Shown here one piece after another: positions 7,814 to 16,344 of a stretch of DNA of 64,000 bases (positions are counted from its first letter, which is position 1; every line of letters starts with the position of its first letter). Made by a program: the position numbers and the translations under genes. Under the pieces are notes generated by a model. That model was not told where the DNA came from and ran no database searches. It saw nothing but the letters and a program-made list of their open reading frames with translations. This DNA is from Streptomyces sp. 71268 (lineage in GTDB: Bacteria; Actinomycetota; Actinomycetes; Streptomycetales; Streptomycetaceae): the NCBI RefSeq assembly GCF_029392895.1, contig NZ_CP114200.1, positions 1,703,501 to 1,767,500 on the forward strand. The letters run 5' to 3'.

Positions 7814-9004
7814 ATGAATGACCGCCTCCGCGACGTGTACATCGTCGACGCAGTTCGCACGCCGATCGGCAAGTACGGCGGCGCGCTGTCCGGCGTACGC
7901 CCGGACGACCTCGCCGCCCATGTTCTCGGTGCGCTCGTGGAGCGCTCCCCCGCCCTCGACCCGGCCCGGATCGACGACGTGTACTTCGGCAACGCCAACG
8001 GAGCGGGCGAGGAGAACCGCAACGTGGCCCGGATGGCGGTGCTGCTGGCCGGGCTGCCGGTGTCGGTGCCGGGCGCGACCGTCAACCGGCTGTGCGCCTC
8101 CGGGCTTGAGGCCGTCGTGCAGGCGGTGCGCGCCGTGGCCGTCGGCGACGCGCGGGTGGTGATCGCGGGCGGCGTCGAGTCGATGAGCCGCGCGCCCTAC
8201 GTGCTGCCCAAGCCGGACCGGCCGTTCCCGCCCGGCAACCAGGCGCTGCTGAACACCACGCTCGGCTGGCGGATGACCAACCCGAAGATGCCGCCGCAGT
8301 GGACCATCCCGCTCGGCGAGGGCGCCGAACTCATCGCCGACCGGCACGGGATCAGCCGGCAGGCCCAGGACGCGTTCGCGCTCGCCAGCCATGACAAGGC
8401 GGCCCGGGCCTGGAAGGACGGGGCGTACGACGCGGAGGTGGTGGCCTACCCGGCGGCCTCGCTCGACCGGGACGAGACCATCCGGCAGAACACCTCGCTC
8501 GACGCGCTGGCCCGACTGCGGCCCGCGTTCCGCGAGGGCGGCACGGTGACGGCCGGCAACTCCTCGCCGCTCAACGACGGCGCCGCAGCGCTGATGCTCT
8601 GCGACGAGGAGGGGCTGCGGGCCAGCGGGCGCGAGCCGCTGGCCCGCGTGCGGGCGACGGCGGTCACCGGGATCGAGCCCGAGTACTTCGGCCTCGGCCC
8701 GGTGCGGGCGGTGCGCCAGGTCCTGGAGCGCAGCGGCCACACCTTCGCCGACCTGGCCACCTTCGAGCTGAACGAGGCGTTCGCGGCCCAGGCGCTCGGC
8801 TGCCTGGCCGAGTGGCCCGACCTCGACCCGGAGATCGTCAACCCACGCGGCGGGGCCATCGCCATCGGCCACCCCCTCGGCTGCTCCGGCGCCCGACTGG
8901 CCGGCTCGGTGGCCCACCAACTAGCCGCCGCCGGCTCGGGCGTGGGGCTGGCCGCCCTGTGCATTGGGGTCGGCCAGGGCCAGGCCCTCGTCCTGGAGCG
9001 CTGA
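7814..9004 (+). CDS. Thiolase family protein (acetyl-CoA C-acyltransferase)
   Basis: This enzyme cleaves a 3-ketoacyl-CoA with CoA or runs the reverse Claisen condensation. The 396-residue product starts at ATG 7814 (MNDRLRDVYIVDAVRTPIGK). The catalytic set is complete: nucleophile C94 in NRLCASGLEA, the His in IAIGHPLGCSGAR, and the second Cys (C383) in LCIGVGQGQA. The loop GVESMSRAPYV is typical of degradative thiolases, including the beta-ketoadipyl-CoA/PaaJ type, but substrate cannot be read from sequence. It stands alone, without a dehydrogenase partner, unlike the fadAB pair at 17968-21314. An open frame upstream of ATG 7814 reads non-conserved sequence and was not used. Confidence 0.9.
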   Translation: MNDRLRDVYIVDAVRTPIGKYGGALSGVRPDDLAAHVLGALVERSPALDPARIDDVYFGNANGAGEENRNVARMAVLLAGLPVSVPGATVNRLCASGLEAVVQAVRAVAVGDARVVIAGGVESMSRAPYVLPKPDRPFPPGNQALLNTTLGWRMTNPKMPPQWTIPLGEGAELIADRHGISRQAQDAFALASHDKAARAWKDGAYDAEVVAYPAASLDRDETIRQNTSLDALARLRPAFREGGTVTAGNSSPLNDGAAALMLCDEEGLRASGREPLARVRATAVTGIEPEYFGLGPVRAVRQVLERSGHTFADLATFELNEAFAAQALGCLAEWPDLDPEIVNPRGGAIAIGHPLGCSGARLAGSVAHQLAAAGSGVGLAALCIGVGQGQALVLER

Positions 9005-9030
9005 CGCCGGGGGCGCGGAGTCGAGCACGG

Positions 9031-9070
9031 CCGGGGTGGGTTCGGGTGTGCGTTCCCGGCCCCACCCCGG
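9031..9070 (+). terminator. Stem-loop after the thiolase gene
   Basis: CCGGGGTGGG (9031-9040) pairs exactly with CCCACCCCGG (9061-9070) across a 20-base loop, 27 bases after the stop. There is no U-tract, as is usual in Streptomyces. Confidence 0.5.
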
Positions 9071-9143
9071 GCGCCTGTGCCGGGGCGCGCTAGGGTCCGC
9101 GCGCCGGGCCACAGGGGCCCAACTGCGCACAGGGGTGGGTTAC

Positions 9144-9986
9144 ATGAACACTGGCTTACGTACGCGACACCACAGACCCAAGCGGGCGGTGGTCGCGGTG
9201 ATCGCCGCCGCGCTGCTGTGTGGCGCGGCGACCGGCTGCGGCGACTCGTCGTCCACCGCCGACGACGACCCCCGACCGGCGGGTGTCAGCCCGCGCGCGA
9301 GCACGTCGCCGGCCCCGGTACCGCCCGCGCAGGCCGTACGCGAGGCCGCCCGCCGGCTCCAACAGGTCACCTCGCTCCGCGTCACCCTGAGCGTCGAGAT
9401 GCCCGGCGAGACCATGCGGGCCAGCACGGCGGCGCTGACCTTCAAGCCGTTCAGCATGGACCGGGAGGACTTCGCGCCCGAGGAGAGCCCCGACGTACGG
9501 GCGCGCGAGCGGGTCGTCGACGGGGTCACGTACGCGCAGGCGTCGAGCGACGGCCCCTGGGTCAGGCGGGGTGGCGCGCCGAGCGTGAACGGCGGCTGGG
9601 ACCACCTGGCCGACCAGGCGCTGCGGAACCCGATGGGCCCCTCGTCGCCGCCCGCGCGACTCGACGGCGTGCGCCGGGTGGGCGCCGAAACCTTCCACGG
9701 CGCCGAGACCACCCGCTACCGGGGCGCCCTGACCGTCGCCGCGCTCCGCGCCGAACTCGCCCACGTCAAGGACCCGACCCTGCGCGCGCACCGAGCGCGG
9801 CGCGTCGCGGAGTACGAGGCGAGGGGCGTACGGCGGTTCACGGCCGAACTGTGGATCGACGCCGACGGCTTCGCCAGGCAGTACGTGCTCAAGGGCGCGT
9901 CGTCCGCCGGGCCGATGGAGATGGTGTTGACCTACGACGGCATCAACTCGGGGTTCAGCATCGACCCGCCACCGACCGGATCGTGA
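9144..9986 (+). CDS. Lipoprotein with TTA codon, first of a tandem pair
   Basis: The 280-residue exported lipoprotein has a basic start (MNTGLRTRHHRPKR), a hydrophobic core (AVVAVIAAALLCGAATG) and a lipobox ending in Cys (AATGC), then a Ser/Thr/Pro linker. The body alternates short strands and helices (LRVTLSVEMPGETMRAS, RRVGAETFHGAETTRYRG, FTAELWIDADGFARQYVLKG). This is the pattern of LolA/LppX-like lipoprotein folds, so ligand carriage or a sensor role is possible but unproven. Codon 5 (9156-9158) is TTA, the rare Leu codon read by the bldA tRNA. The neighbour at 10214 shares the leader sequence, the TTA position, the lipobox and the C-terminal motif FxIDPPP, so the two arose by duplication. 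Confidence 0.8.
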   Translation: MNTGLRTRHHRPKRAVVAVIAAALLCGAATGCGDSSSTADDDPRPAGVSPRASTSPAPVPPAQAVREAARRLQQVTSLRVTLSVEMPGETMRASTAALTFKPFSMDREDFAPEESPDVRARERVVDGVTYAQASSDGPWVRRGGAPSVNGGWDHLADQALRNPMGPSSPPARLDGVRRVGAETFHGAETTRYRGALTVAALRAELAHVKDPTLRAHRARRVAEYEARGVRRFTAELWIDADGFARQYVLKGASSAGPMEMVLTYDGINSGFSIDPPPTGS

Positions 9987-10030
9987 GCCGGTCGGCCCGA
10001 CGTAGCGGAACGAGCGGCTAGCACCAGGAC

Positions 10031-10060
10031 GGCTCGGGGCCCCGCGCGGCGCCCCGAGCC
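10031..10060 (+). terminator. Stem-loop between the two lipoprotein genes
   Basis: GGCTCGGGGC pairs perfectly with GCCCCGAGCC across a 10-base loop, 44 bases after the first lipoprotein's stop. It separates the two paralogues transcriptionally. Confidence 0.6.
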
Positions 10061-10213
10061 CGGCCCGCCGACACGGCCCCACCAAGTGCCCGCCCGCGCT
10101 GGGCATTTGAGCCAGGGGCCGGCACCGCCACCCTCCACCAACCGTCCGTTATGCGTGCGCTAAAGTCCGCAGGTTGCGCACAAAGCGCTCCATAACGAAC
10201 AGGGGTGGGATAT

Positions 10214-11218
10214 ATGGCCAATGCCTTACGCACGCGCGAACAAAGACGCACGCGGATGATCGGCGCCGTCCTCGGCAGCCTGCTGCTGTGCGGCGGGGCG
10301 GCCGGCTGCGGTTCGTCGTCGTCCCTCGCCGACGTGCAGCGGCGGGCGACGGCGGAACCGAGTGCGAAGCCGAGTGCGAAGCCCAGTGCGAAGCCGACCG
10401 CGCGACCGAGCCCGACGGCGAGCGTCGACCGGGCGGCGAAGGCCGAGCCCCCGCGCGAGGCCACGCGGCGGACGAAGGACATCAACGCGATCCGCATGCG
10501 GGTGACCACCCGGGACACCGCGTACGGGCGCCTGCATTCCGAGATAGCGATGACCGTGAAGCCCCGCGCGATGAGCCGGCGGATGCACATGCAGGTCGAG
10601 GGCGGGGAACCCGTCATGGAGCTACGGGTCGTCGGGAACACCCTCTACCTCAAGGGCGAGATCGTGGAGGCAACGGAAGACAGACCATGGGTCAAGGTGA
10701 CCGACGAGCTACCACCGGAGGAGGCACGCGACGCGGATCGGGAGCGTCCCGTTGACGACCCTGCGGAGGCGGGGGTGGGGGCGGCCGGCACGACGCGCAT
10801 GCCCGAGCGCCTGGAGGACGCGCCCAAGATCGGCACGGAGACCATCGACGGTGTGCGTACCACGCGTTACCGCTTACACAACGGAGTGAGCACCGCCGAG
10901 CTGCGCACCATGGCCAAGGACGAGACGAGACCGTCCCAGCGCCTGAGCCTCCTGTCCCTCGCGAAGCGGTACGAGTCCCAGGGGATCACGCGCTTCACCT
11001 CGGACGTGTGGATGAACGACACCACCAAGACCACCAAGCGGTACAGGCTGCGCGGCGAGACGGCCGACGGGCCCGTGGAGTCCACCACGACCTACCTGGA
11101 TGTCGCCGAGGATTTCCGCATCGACCCGCCCCCCGCCGACCAGATCGAGGACGGGACCGACTGGGACTGGTCCGAACTCGGCGACATCCTTGCGGAGTTC
11201 GGCATGGGCGCTGGCTAG
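10214..11218 (+). CDS. Lipoprotein with TTA codons, second of a tandem pair
   Basis: This 334-residue paralogue of the 9144-9986 product has the signal MANALRTREQRRTR, then a hydrophobic core and lipobox (LLLCGGAAGC). The linker carries a fourfold Ser-Ala-Lys-Pro-like repeat. The body repeats the features of the first copy (IGTETIDGVRTTRYRL, GITRFTSDVWMNDTTK, FRIDPPP) with an acidic C-terminal extension. TTA codons occur at codon 5 (10226-10228) and at 10874-10876. ATG 10214 was preferred to GTG 10205 because the AGGGGTGGG site suits it and the same spacing precedes the first copy. Function unknown; export and lipidation are likely. TTA codons suggest bldA-dependent expression late in growth. 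Confidence 0.8.
   Translation: MANALRTREQRRTRMIGAVLGSLLLCGGAAGCGSSSSLADVQRRATAEPSAKPSAKPSAKPTARPSPTASVDRAAKAEPPREATRRTKDINAIRMRVTTRDTAYGRLHSEIAMTVKPRAMSRRMHMQVEGGEPVMELRVVGNTLYLKGEIVEATEDRPWVKVTDELPPEEARDADRERPVDDPAEAGVGAAGTTRMPERLEDAPKIGTETIDGVRTTRYRLHNGVSTAELRTMAKDETRPSQRLSLLSLAKRYESQGITRFTSDVWMNDTTKTTKRYRLRGETADGPVESTTTYLDVAEDFRIDPPPADQIEDGTDWDWSELGDILAEFGMGAG
10358..10393 (+). repeat. 12-bp tandem repeat in the lipoprotein linker
   Basis: Three units of CCGAGTGCGAAG (third unit with one change) encode the repeated Pro-Ser-Ala-Lys linker. It is a coding microsatellite that can vary in copy number without shifting frame. Confidence 0.75.
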
Positions 11219-11391
11219 TCCAGCCGCCCCGAAGTCGAGGTCACCGCGGCCGACCAGGCCCCGCCCGGCCGCGCCCGGGCAGGGCCTCCGCCGCCGCGCC
11301 GCGGCCCGCCCCCCACGCCACTCCAGCCCCGCACCGCAGGCCACGTACCGTGGGGCCGGCACACCCGGGAACGGCGTAAGGAGCACGCGGC

Positions 11392-12804
11392 ATGGCAGCT
11401 CGGCGGCTGGTGGTCATCGGAGGGGACGCGGCGGGGATGTCCGCCGCGTCCCAGGCACGGAGGTTCAAGGGGCCCGACGAGTTGGAGATCGTCGCCTTCG
11501 AGCGGGGGCACTTCACCTCGTACTCCGCCTGCGGCATCCCGTACTGGGTGGGCGGCAGTGTGGAGGGGCCCGACGCGTTGATCGCGCGCACGCCCGAGGA
11601 GCACCGTGAGCGCTCCATCGACCTGCGGATGCGCACCGAGGTCACCGAGATCGACCTGGACCGGCAGCGGGTGCGCACCCGCGACCTCGCGGCACCCGGT
11701 GCCACCGATGCCTGGACCGGCTTCGACGACCTGGTCATCGCGACCGGCGCGCGGCCGATCCGGCCCCCGCTGCCGGGCATCGACGCGCCGGGCGTGTACG
11801 GGGTGCAGAACCTGGACGACGGCCAGGCGCTGCTGGACGCGCTGCGCGCCGTGGAGGGCGGCGAGCAGCCACGGGCGGTGGTCGTCGGCGCGGGGTACAT
11901 CGGCGTGGAGATGGCCGAGGCGCTCGTACAGCGCGGCTACCGGGTGACGGTCGTGGACCAGGCCGAACAGCCCATGTCCACGCTCGACCCCGACATGGGA
12001 CGCCTGGTGTACGAGGCGATGTGCGGCCTGGGCATCGAGACGGTGCGCGAGGCCAGGGTGACCGAGATCCGCACCGACGGCGAGGGCCGGGCCTGCGCCG
12101 TGGTCACCGACGACGCCGAGTACCCCGCCGACATCGTCGTGCTCGGCCTCGGCGTGCGCCCCGAGACGACGCTGGCGCGCCAGGCGGGGCTGCCGGTCGG
12201 CGAGTTCGGCGGGCTGCTGACCGACCTGTCCATGCGGGTGCGCGGGCAGGACAACGTCTGGGCGGGCGGTGACTGCGTGGAGGTGCTCGACCTGGTGTCG
12301 GGCCGCACCCGGCACATCGCCCTCGGTACCCACGCCAACAAGCACGGCCAGGTCATCGGCGCGGGCGTCGGCGGCGGCTACGCCACCTTCCCGGGCGTGG
12401 TCGGCACGGCGGTGAGCAAGGTCTGCGACCTGGAGATCGCCCGTACCGGGCTCCTCGAACAGCAGGCGCGATCGGTGGGGCTCCAGTTCGTCACGGCCAC
12501 CATCGAGTCCACCAGCCGGGCCGGCTACTACCCGGGCGCCCGCCCGATGACCGTGAAGATGCTCGCCGAGCGGCGTACGGGGCGACTGCTCGGCGTCCAG
12601 ATCGTCGGCCGCGAGGGCGCCGGCAAGCGGGTGGACATCGCGGCGGTCGCGCTCACCGCGGGCATGACGGTCGAGCAGATGACCGCCCTCGACCTCGGCT
12701 ACGCGCCGCCGTTCTCGCCCGTCTGGGACCCCGTCCTGGTCGCCGCCCGCAAGGCGACGGCCGCGGTGGCCCGGGACGTCGAGCGAGCCGCCGGCGGACG
12801 CTGA
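11392..12804 (+). CDS. FAD-dependent pyridine nucleotide-disulfide oxidoreductase, CoA-disulfide-reductase-like
   Basis: The 470-residue cytoplasmic flavoprotein is built as FAD domain (LVVIGGDAAGMSAASQARR), NAD(P)H domain (AVVVGAGYIGVEMAEALVQRG at about residue 160-180), the second FAD motif (VWAGGDCVEV) and a C-terminal dimerisation domain. C47 in YSACGIPYWVGG is the single redox Cys placed as in CoA-disulfide reductases and NADH oxidases, which use a Cys-S-CoA or sulfenic acid rather than a CxxxxC pair. Actinomycetes use mycothiol, so the true substrate may be a CoA or other low-mass disulfide, or oxygen. The gene is monocistronic, with no clear partner gene nearby. Confidence 0.88.
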   Translation: MAARRLVVIGGDAAGMSAASQARRFKGPDELEIVAFERGHFTSYSACGIPYWVGGSVEGPDALIARTPEEHRERSIDLRMRTEVTEIDLDRQRVRTRDLAAPGATDAWTGFDDLVIATGARPIRPPLPGIDAPGVYGVQNLDDGQALLDALRAVEGGEQPRAVVVGAGYIGVEMAEALVQRGYRVTVVDQAEQPMSTLDPDMGRLVYEAMCGLGIETVREARVTEIRTDGEGRACAVVTDDAEYPADIVVLGLGVRPETTLARQAGLPVGEFGGLLTDLSMRVRGQDNVWAGGDCVEVLDLVSGRTRHIALGTHANKHGQVIGAGVGGGYATFPGVVGTAVSKVCDLEIARTGLLEQQARSVGLQFVTATIESTSRAGYYPGARPMTVKMLAERRTGRLLGVQIVGREGAGKRVDIAAVALTAGMTVEQMTALDLGYAPPFSPVWDPVLVAARKATAAVARDVERAAGGR

Positions 12805-12897
12805 CCGCCGCGCCGCGCCGCGCGGCCCGGCTCGCCGCGCCCCGGACGGGGCCGGCGGGCCGGGCGGAGGCGCGGCGGGTCAGGCGCCGTACGTCGG

Positions 12898-13974
12898 CTA
12901 GCGGCTGGTCCGCTCGTGGACGTGGGCCACCAGGCGGGTCAGCGCGTCCGGGTCGGTGGTCGGCAGCACGCCGTGGCCCAGGTTGAACACGTGACCCTCC
13001 AGGTCACGGGCCGCCGCCAGCACCTCGTCCGCCGCGGCCTCCACCGCTGACCGCGGCGCGAACAGCACGGCGGGGTCGAGGTTGCCCTGCAACGCCTTGC
13101 CCGGGCCGACCCGGCGGCGCGCCTCGTCCAGCGGGACCCGCCAGTCCACGCCCACCACGTCCGCGCCCGCCTCGCCGAGCAGCGGCAGCAGCTCACCGGT
13201 GCCCACGCCGAAGTGGATGCGGGGCACGCCGAAGCCGGCCACCGCGTCGAAGACCTTGGCCGACGCGGGCATGACCGAGCGCCGGTAGTCCGCGGGGGCC
13301 AGGGCGCCCACCCAGGAGTCGAAGAGCTGCACGGCGCTGGCGCCCGCCTCGATCTGCACGGTGAGGAACGCGGCCGTGATGTCGGCGAGCCGGTCGAGCA
13401 GGTCGGCCCACAGCTCGGGGTCGCCGTACATGAGCGCCTTGGTGTGCTCGTGGTTACGGGACGGACCGCCCTCCACGAGGTAGCTGGCGAGCGTGAACGG
13501 GGCGCCCGCGAAGCCGATCAGCGGGGTGCTGCCCAGCTCGCCGACGAGCATCCCCATGGCCTCAGTGACGTACTTCACATCGTCGGGCGTGAGTGGCCGA
13601 AGTTGTTCGAGATCCGCCCGGGAGCGGATGGGCTTCTCGACCACGGGGCCGACCCCCGGCTTGATGTCGAGGTCGATGCCGATGGCCTTCAGCGGCACCA
13701 CGATGTCGCTGAAGTAGATCGCGGCGTCCACCCCGTGCCGGCGCACCGGCTGCATCGTGATCTCCGTGACCAGGTCGGGCCGCATGCAGGACTCCAGCAT
13801 GGCGGTGCCCTCGCGGACCTTCCGGTACTCGGGCAGCGAGCGTCCCGCCTGGCGCATGAACCACACCGGCGTGTGCGGCACCGGCTCCCTCCGGCAGGCC
13901 CGCAGGAACGCGGAGTCGTAGGCCGCGGTGCGGCCGGTCTGCTGCTGGCTCGTCGGCTGGGAGTTGGCGCTCAT
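12898..13974 (-). CDS. hemE: Uroporphyrinogen decarboxylase
   Basis: This enzyme removes four carboxylates from uroporphyrinogen III to give coproporphyrinogen III, the substrate of the hemG product in this window. The protein has 358 residues, a normal length. The N-terminal signature [20 protein letters not shown] carries the conserved Arg residues that bind substrate carboxylates. The second signature [16 protein letters not shown], the conserved DSWVGAL and the C-terminal [13 protein letters not shown] motif are all present. ATG 13974 ([12 protein letters not shown]) gives the usual short N-terminal tail. It is transcribed divergently from the DUF3000 gene over 91 bases. Confidence 0.97.
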   Translation of the reverse strand: MSANSQPTSQQQTGRTAAYDSAFLRACRREPVPHTPVWFMRQAGRSLPEYRKVREGTAMLESCMRPDLVTEITMQPVRRHGVDAAIYFSDIVVPLKAIGIDLDIKPGVGPVVEKPIRSRADLEQLRPLTPDDVKYVTEAMGMLVGELGSTPLIGFAGAPFTLASYLVEGGPSRNHEHTKALMYGDPELWADLLDRLADITAAFLTVQIEAGASAVQLFDSWVGALAPADYRRSVMPASAKVFDAVAGFGVPRIHFGVGTGELLPLLGEAGADVVGVDWRVPLDEARRRVGPGKALQGNLDPAVLFAPRSAVEAAADEVLAAARDLEGHVFNLGHGVLPTTDPDALTRLVAHVHERTSR

Positions 13975-14065
13975 GTCCCAAATCTTCGCACGGGCCGAAC
14001 GAGTGACCCGCCCATGCGGGTGTTCCTACCCGAACAAGCTCCGTTCTCCGCCTAGTCTTCCCCGC

Positions 14066-14731
14066 ATGGCTGCGGCTCACGGACACCTCGTTGACGGTGC
14101 GGACGACGCGGACGGGGAGGGCACCCCGCTCGTGTTCCGGCACGCGGTCGCCGGACTGCGCGACGCGCGGCTGCGACCCGAGCTGGAGATCGACTCGACG
14201 CCCCCACCCCGGCGCCTCGCGCCGTTCTCCTACGCGCTGGAGGCGGCGGTCGTCGTGGACGACGAGGAGCTGGCGGAGGGCCGGCTGATCCTGCTGCACG
14301 ACCCGGCCGGGCACGACGCCTGGCACGGCTCGTTCCGCATGGTCACGCTCGTCCACGCCGACCTGGAGCCCGAGATGGCGGCCGACCCACTGCTGCCCGA
14401 GGTGTGCTGGACCTGGCTGACCGGGGCGCTGGCGGCGCGCGGCGTGGCGTACGCAGAGCCCAGCGGCACCGTCACCCGGGCCGGCTCGCACTACTTCGGC
14501 GGGCTCGCCGACCGCCCCCCGTCCACGAAGATCGAGATTCGCGCCTCCTGGACCCCGACGGAGGGCGGCGACCCGGACCGGCGGGGCGGTCCGAGCCCGG
14601 TGCCCGACACCGCGGCGCACCTCTCCGCCTGGGGTGACCTGCTCTGTCAGGTCGCGGGCCTGCCACCGGTGGGCGCCGGCGACCCGAGCGTCGTCACCCT
14701 CCCCCAGCGCCGGGGGCCCCTCTCCCGCTGA
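14066..14731 (+). CDS. DUF3000 family protein
   Basis: The 221-residue actinobacterial protein of unknown function starts at ATG 14066 (MAAAHGHLVDGADD). Recognisable DUF3000 segments are PLVFRHAVAGLRDARLRPEL, LAPFSYALEAAV, WHGSFRMVTLVHADLEPEMA, LLPEVCWTWLTGAL and the C-terminal HLSAWGDLLCQVAGLPP. No signal peptide or membrane helix is visible, so it is probably cytoplasmic. It is found next to hemE in many Streptomyces genomes as I recall, and the shared divergent promoter region hints at linked control, but no biochemical role is known. Confidence 0.88.
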   Translation: MAAAHGHLVDGADDADGEGTPLVFRHAVAGLRDARLRPELEIDSTPPPRRLAPFSYALEAAVVVDDEELAEGRLILLHDPAGHDAWHGSFRMVTLVHADLEPEMAADPLLPEVCWTWLTGALAARGVAYAEPSGTVTRAGSHYFGGLADRPPSTKIEIRASWTPTEGGDPDRRGGPSPVPDTAAHLSAWGDLLCQVAGLPPVGAGDPSVVTLPQRRGPLSR

Positions 14732-15326
14732 GCCGGGCCCCGACGACACGCCCCAGCCGCCGAGCCGCGCCCCCGGACGACGCCCGCCGGGCCGCCCCTC
14801 GGTGACCGCGCCGAGCCCGGCCATCGAACGGGCTTCGGCGCGCCCGGCCCCGGCGGTCGGGCACCTCTTCTCCTGGCACCCGGTGCCACGGCATGACGCG
14901 GTCGCGCGGTGGCCGGCTGGCGGGGCGCGTACGGCCGTGGGTGACGACGACGTGGACGACGGCGACGTGGGCGACGGCGGCCGGTCGAGGGCCACGGGAG
15001 GCGCGGCGGAGGGCGGCGTTCCGGGCCGTGTCGCGGGCCGTCTCCCGGGCCCGTCTCGCGGCGAGGGCGTACGCCATCGGCGTGGGCGCGCGGCCCTTCC
15101 CGGACGACCTCGCGTACCCCGCCCTGTCCGGCTTCGGGCCGCCCCGACACCCGGTGAGCCACACTCCCCTGGTCCGTAATGACCCGAATTGTTACGCAGG
15201 ATTTCGTGATCAATCCCTAAAGCCGGGCACCTGAGCTGCCGAAGGATCACATGACCCTTCCCACCCGGAACGCCTCGCTTGCCCCCGAGCACGGCGTCCG
15301 TTCTCGCCACTCCCTCAGGAGGCCTG
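14732..15326. other. Long GC-rich gap
   Basis: I see no believable gene. The first 400 bases have low-complexity open frames only. From about 15175 the sequence becomes more AT-rich (TAATGACCCGAATTGTTACG), the likely promoter area for the regulator gene. A strong CAGGAGG ribosome site lies at 15316. Confidence 0.55.
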
Positions 15327-15989
15327 GTGTCTGTTCTTCTAGAGCAACCTTCGAGCCTGGTCGCCTACCGCCCGAACAAGCCGACCGCCATGGTGGTCGT
15401 GGCCGACCCCCGAGTCCGTTCCACCGTCACCCGCCACCTGTGGGCGCTCGGAGTGCGTGACGTCATCGAGGCGTCGTCCATCGCGGAGGCCCGCCCCCGA
15501 GTCGGAAACCCGCGCGACATCTGCGTCGCCGACGTCCACCTCCCCGACGGTTCGGGGCTCACCCTGCTCTCCGAGACCCGCGCCGCCGGCTGGCCCAACG
15601 GTCTGGCCCTCTCGGCCGCCGACGACATCGGGGCCGTGCGCAACGCCCTCGCCGGAGGCGTCAAGGGGTACGTCGTCACCGGCACCCGGACCAACCTCGG
15701 CCTCCCCGGCCGTCCCGGCGCCACCCCCGTGGGCGCCGCGGCCGCCCGGCTGCACCGCCGCCCGCCGGGCGCGCCCGGCCACCCCGGTGGCTACCGGGAA
15801 CTGTCGGGGCGCGAGGTGGAGGTGCTGCGGCTGGTCGCCGAGGGCCAGTCCAACAAGGCCATCGGCGTCTCGATGGGCCTGTCCGCGCTCACCGTCAAGA
15901 GCCACCTCGCGCGCATCGCCCGCAAGCTGGGCACCGGCGACCGGGCCGGCATGGTCGCCGTCGCGCTGCGTACGGGGATCATCCACTGA
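15327..15989 (+). CDS. Response-regulator-like protein with LuxR-type HTH
   Basis: The 220-residue regulator starts at GTG 15327 (VSVLLEQPSSLVAYRP) behind CAGGAGG. Residues about 18-110 form a receiver-like domain (AMVVVADPRVRSTVTRHLWA, DICVADVHLPDGSGLTLLSE); the Asp in VADVHLPDGSG is in the phosphoacceptor position, but the acidic pocket near the N-terminus has one Asp only. A Pro/Gly-rich linker leads to a C-terminal HTH (about 152-212: LSGREVEVLRLVAEGQSN, AIGVSMGLSALTVKSHLARI). Very similar proteins occur at this locus throughout Streptomyces, in front of RNase D. No histidine kinase lies nearby, so it is an orphan; phosphorylation is uncertain. Confidence 0.9.
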   Translation: MSVLLEQPSSLVAYRPNKPTAMVVVADPRVRSTVTRHLWALGVRDVIEASSIAEARPRVGNPRDICVADVHLPDGSGLTLLSETRAAGWPNGLALSAADDIGAVRNALAGGVKGYVVTGTRTNLGLPGRPGATPVGAAAARLHRRPPGAPGHPGGYRELSGREVEVLRLVAEGQSNKAIGVSMGLSALTVKSHLARIARKLGTGDRAGMVAVALRTGIIH

Positions 15990-16310
15990 CCCGGGGGATC
16001 GCCCCGATCCCCCGTCCGGCCCCCCGCCCCCACCCGCCCCCACCCTCGCCCACTCGCAACCCCGCGCCCGCCCCGTGACCCCGCGCCCGTCTGCGGAGAC
16101 GTTCCGTCGGCGGGCGCGTGTCGTGTCCGCCGAAGCGGGGTCGCCGGGCCCCGCGCGCCGGGCGGCGTACGGCCCGAAGGACGATCCTGTGCGGCCCGTA
16201 CCTGAGGCCGAGAGCCGGCCGTGGGCGGCAGATGTGGGCCCGCCGGGCCGGGGCGGGAACTACGGAGCGTGGTTGGCGCAGGTCAGCGCCCATAGAGTGG
16301 AATCAGGGCA
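15990..16310. other. Gap upstream of RNase D
   Basis: I see nothing gene-like. It is Pro/Arg-biased GC-rich sequence followed by the promoter area of rnd. Confidence 0.5.
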
Positions 16311-16336
16311 GGTCACCGCCCCAGGTGACCTATACC
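16311..16336 (+). promoter_or_regulatory. Inverted repeat and -10-like box directly before rnd
   Basis: GGTCACC (16311-16317) and GGTGACC (16324-16330) are perfect inverted arms with a 6-base spacer. TATACC at 16331-16336 looks like a -10 box. That would start transcription within a base or two of the GTG at 16345, so the mRNA may be leaderless and the repeat may be an operator in the -35/-10 spacer. Confidence 0.45.
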
Positions 16337-16344
16337 CTTGATGA

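Noticed and set aside
15251..15460. Small gene before the LuxR-type regulator
   Set aside because: The 69-codon frame overlaps the regulator in another frame, lacks a ribosome site and has no conserved-looking sequence.
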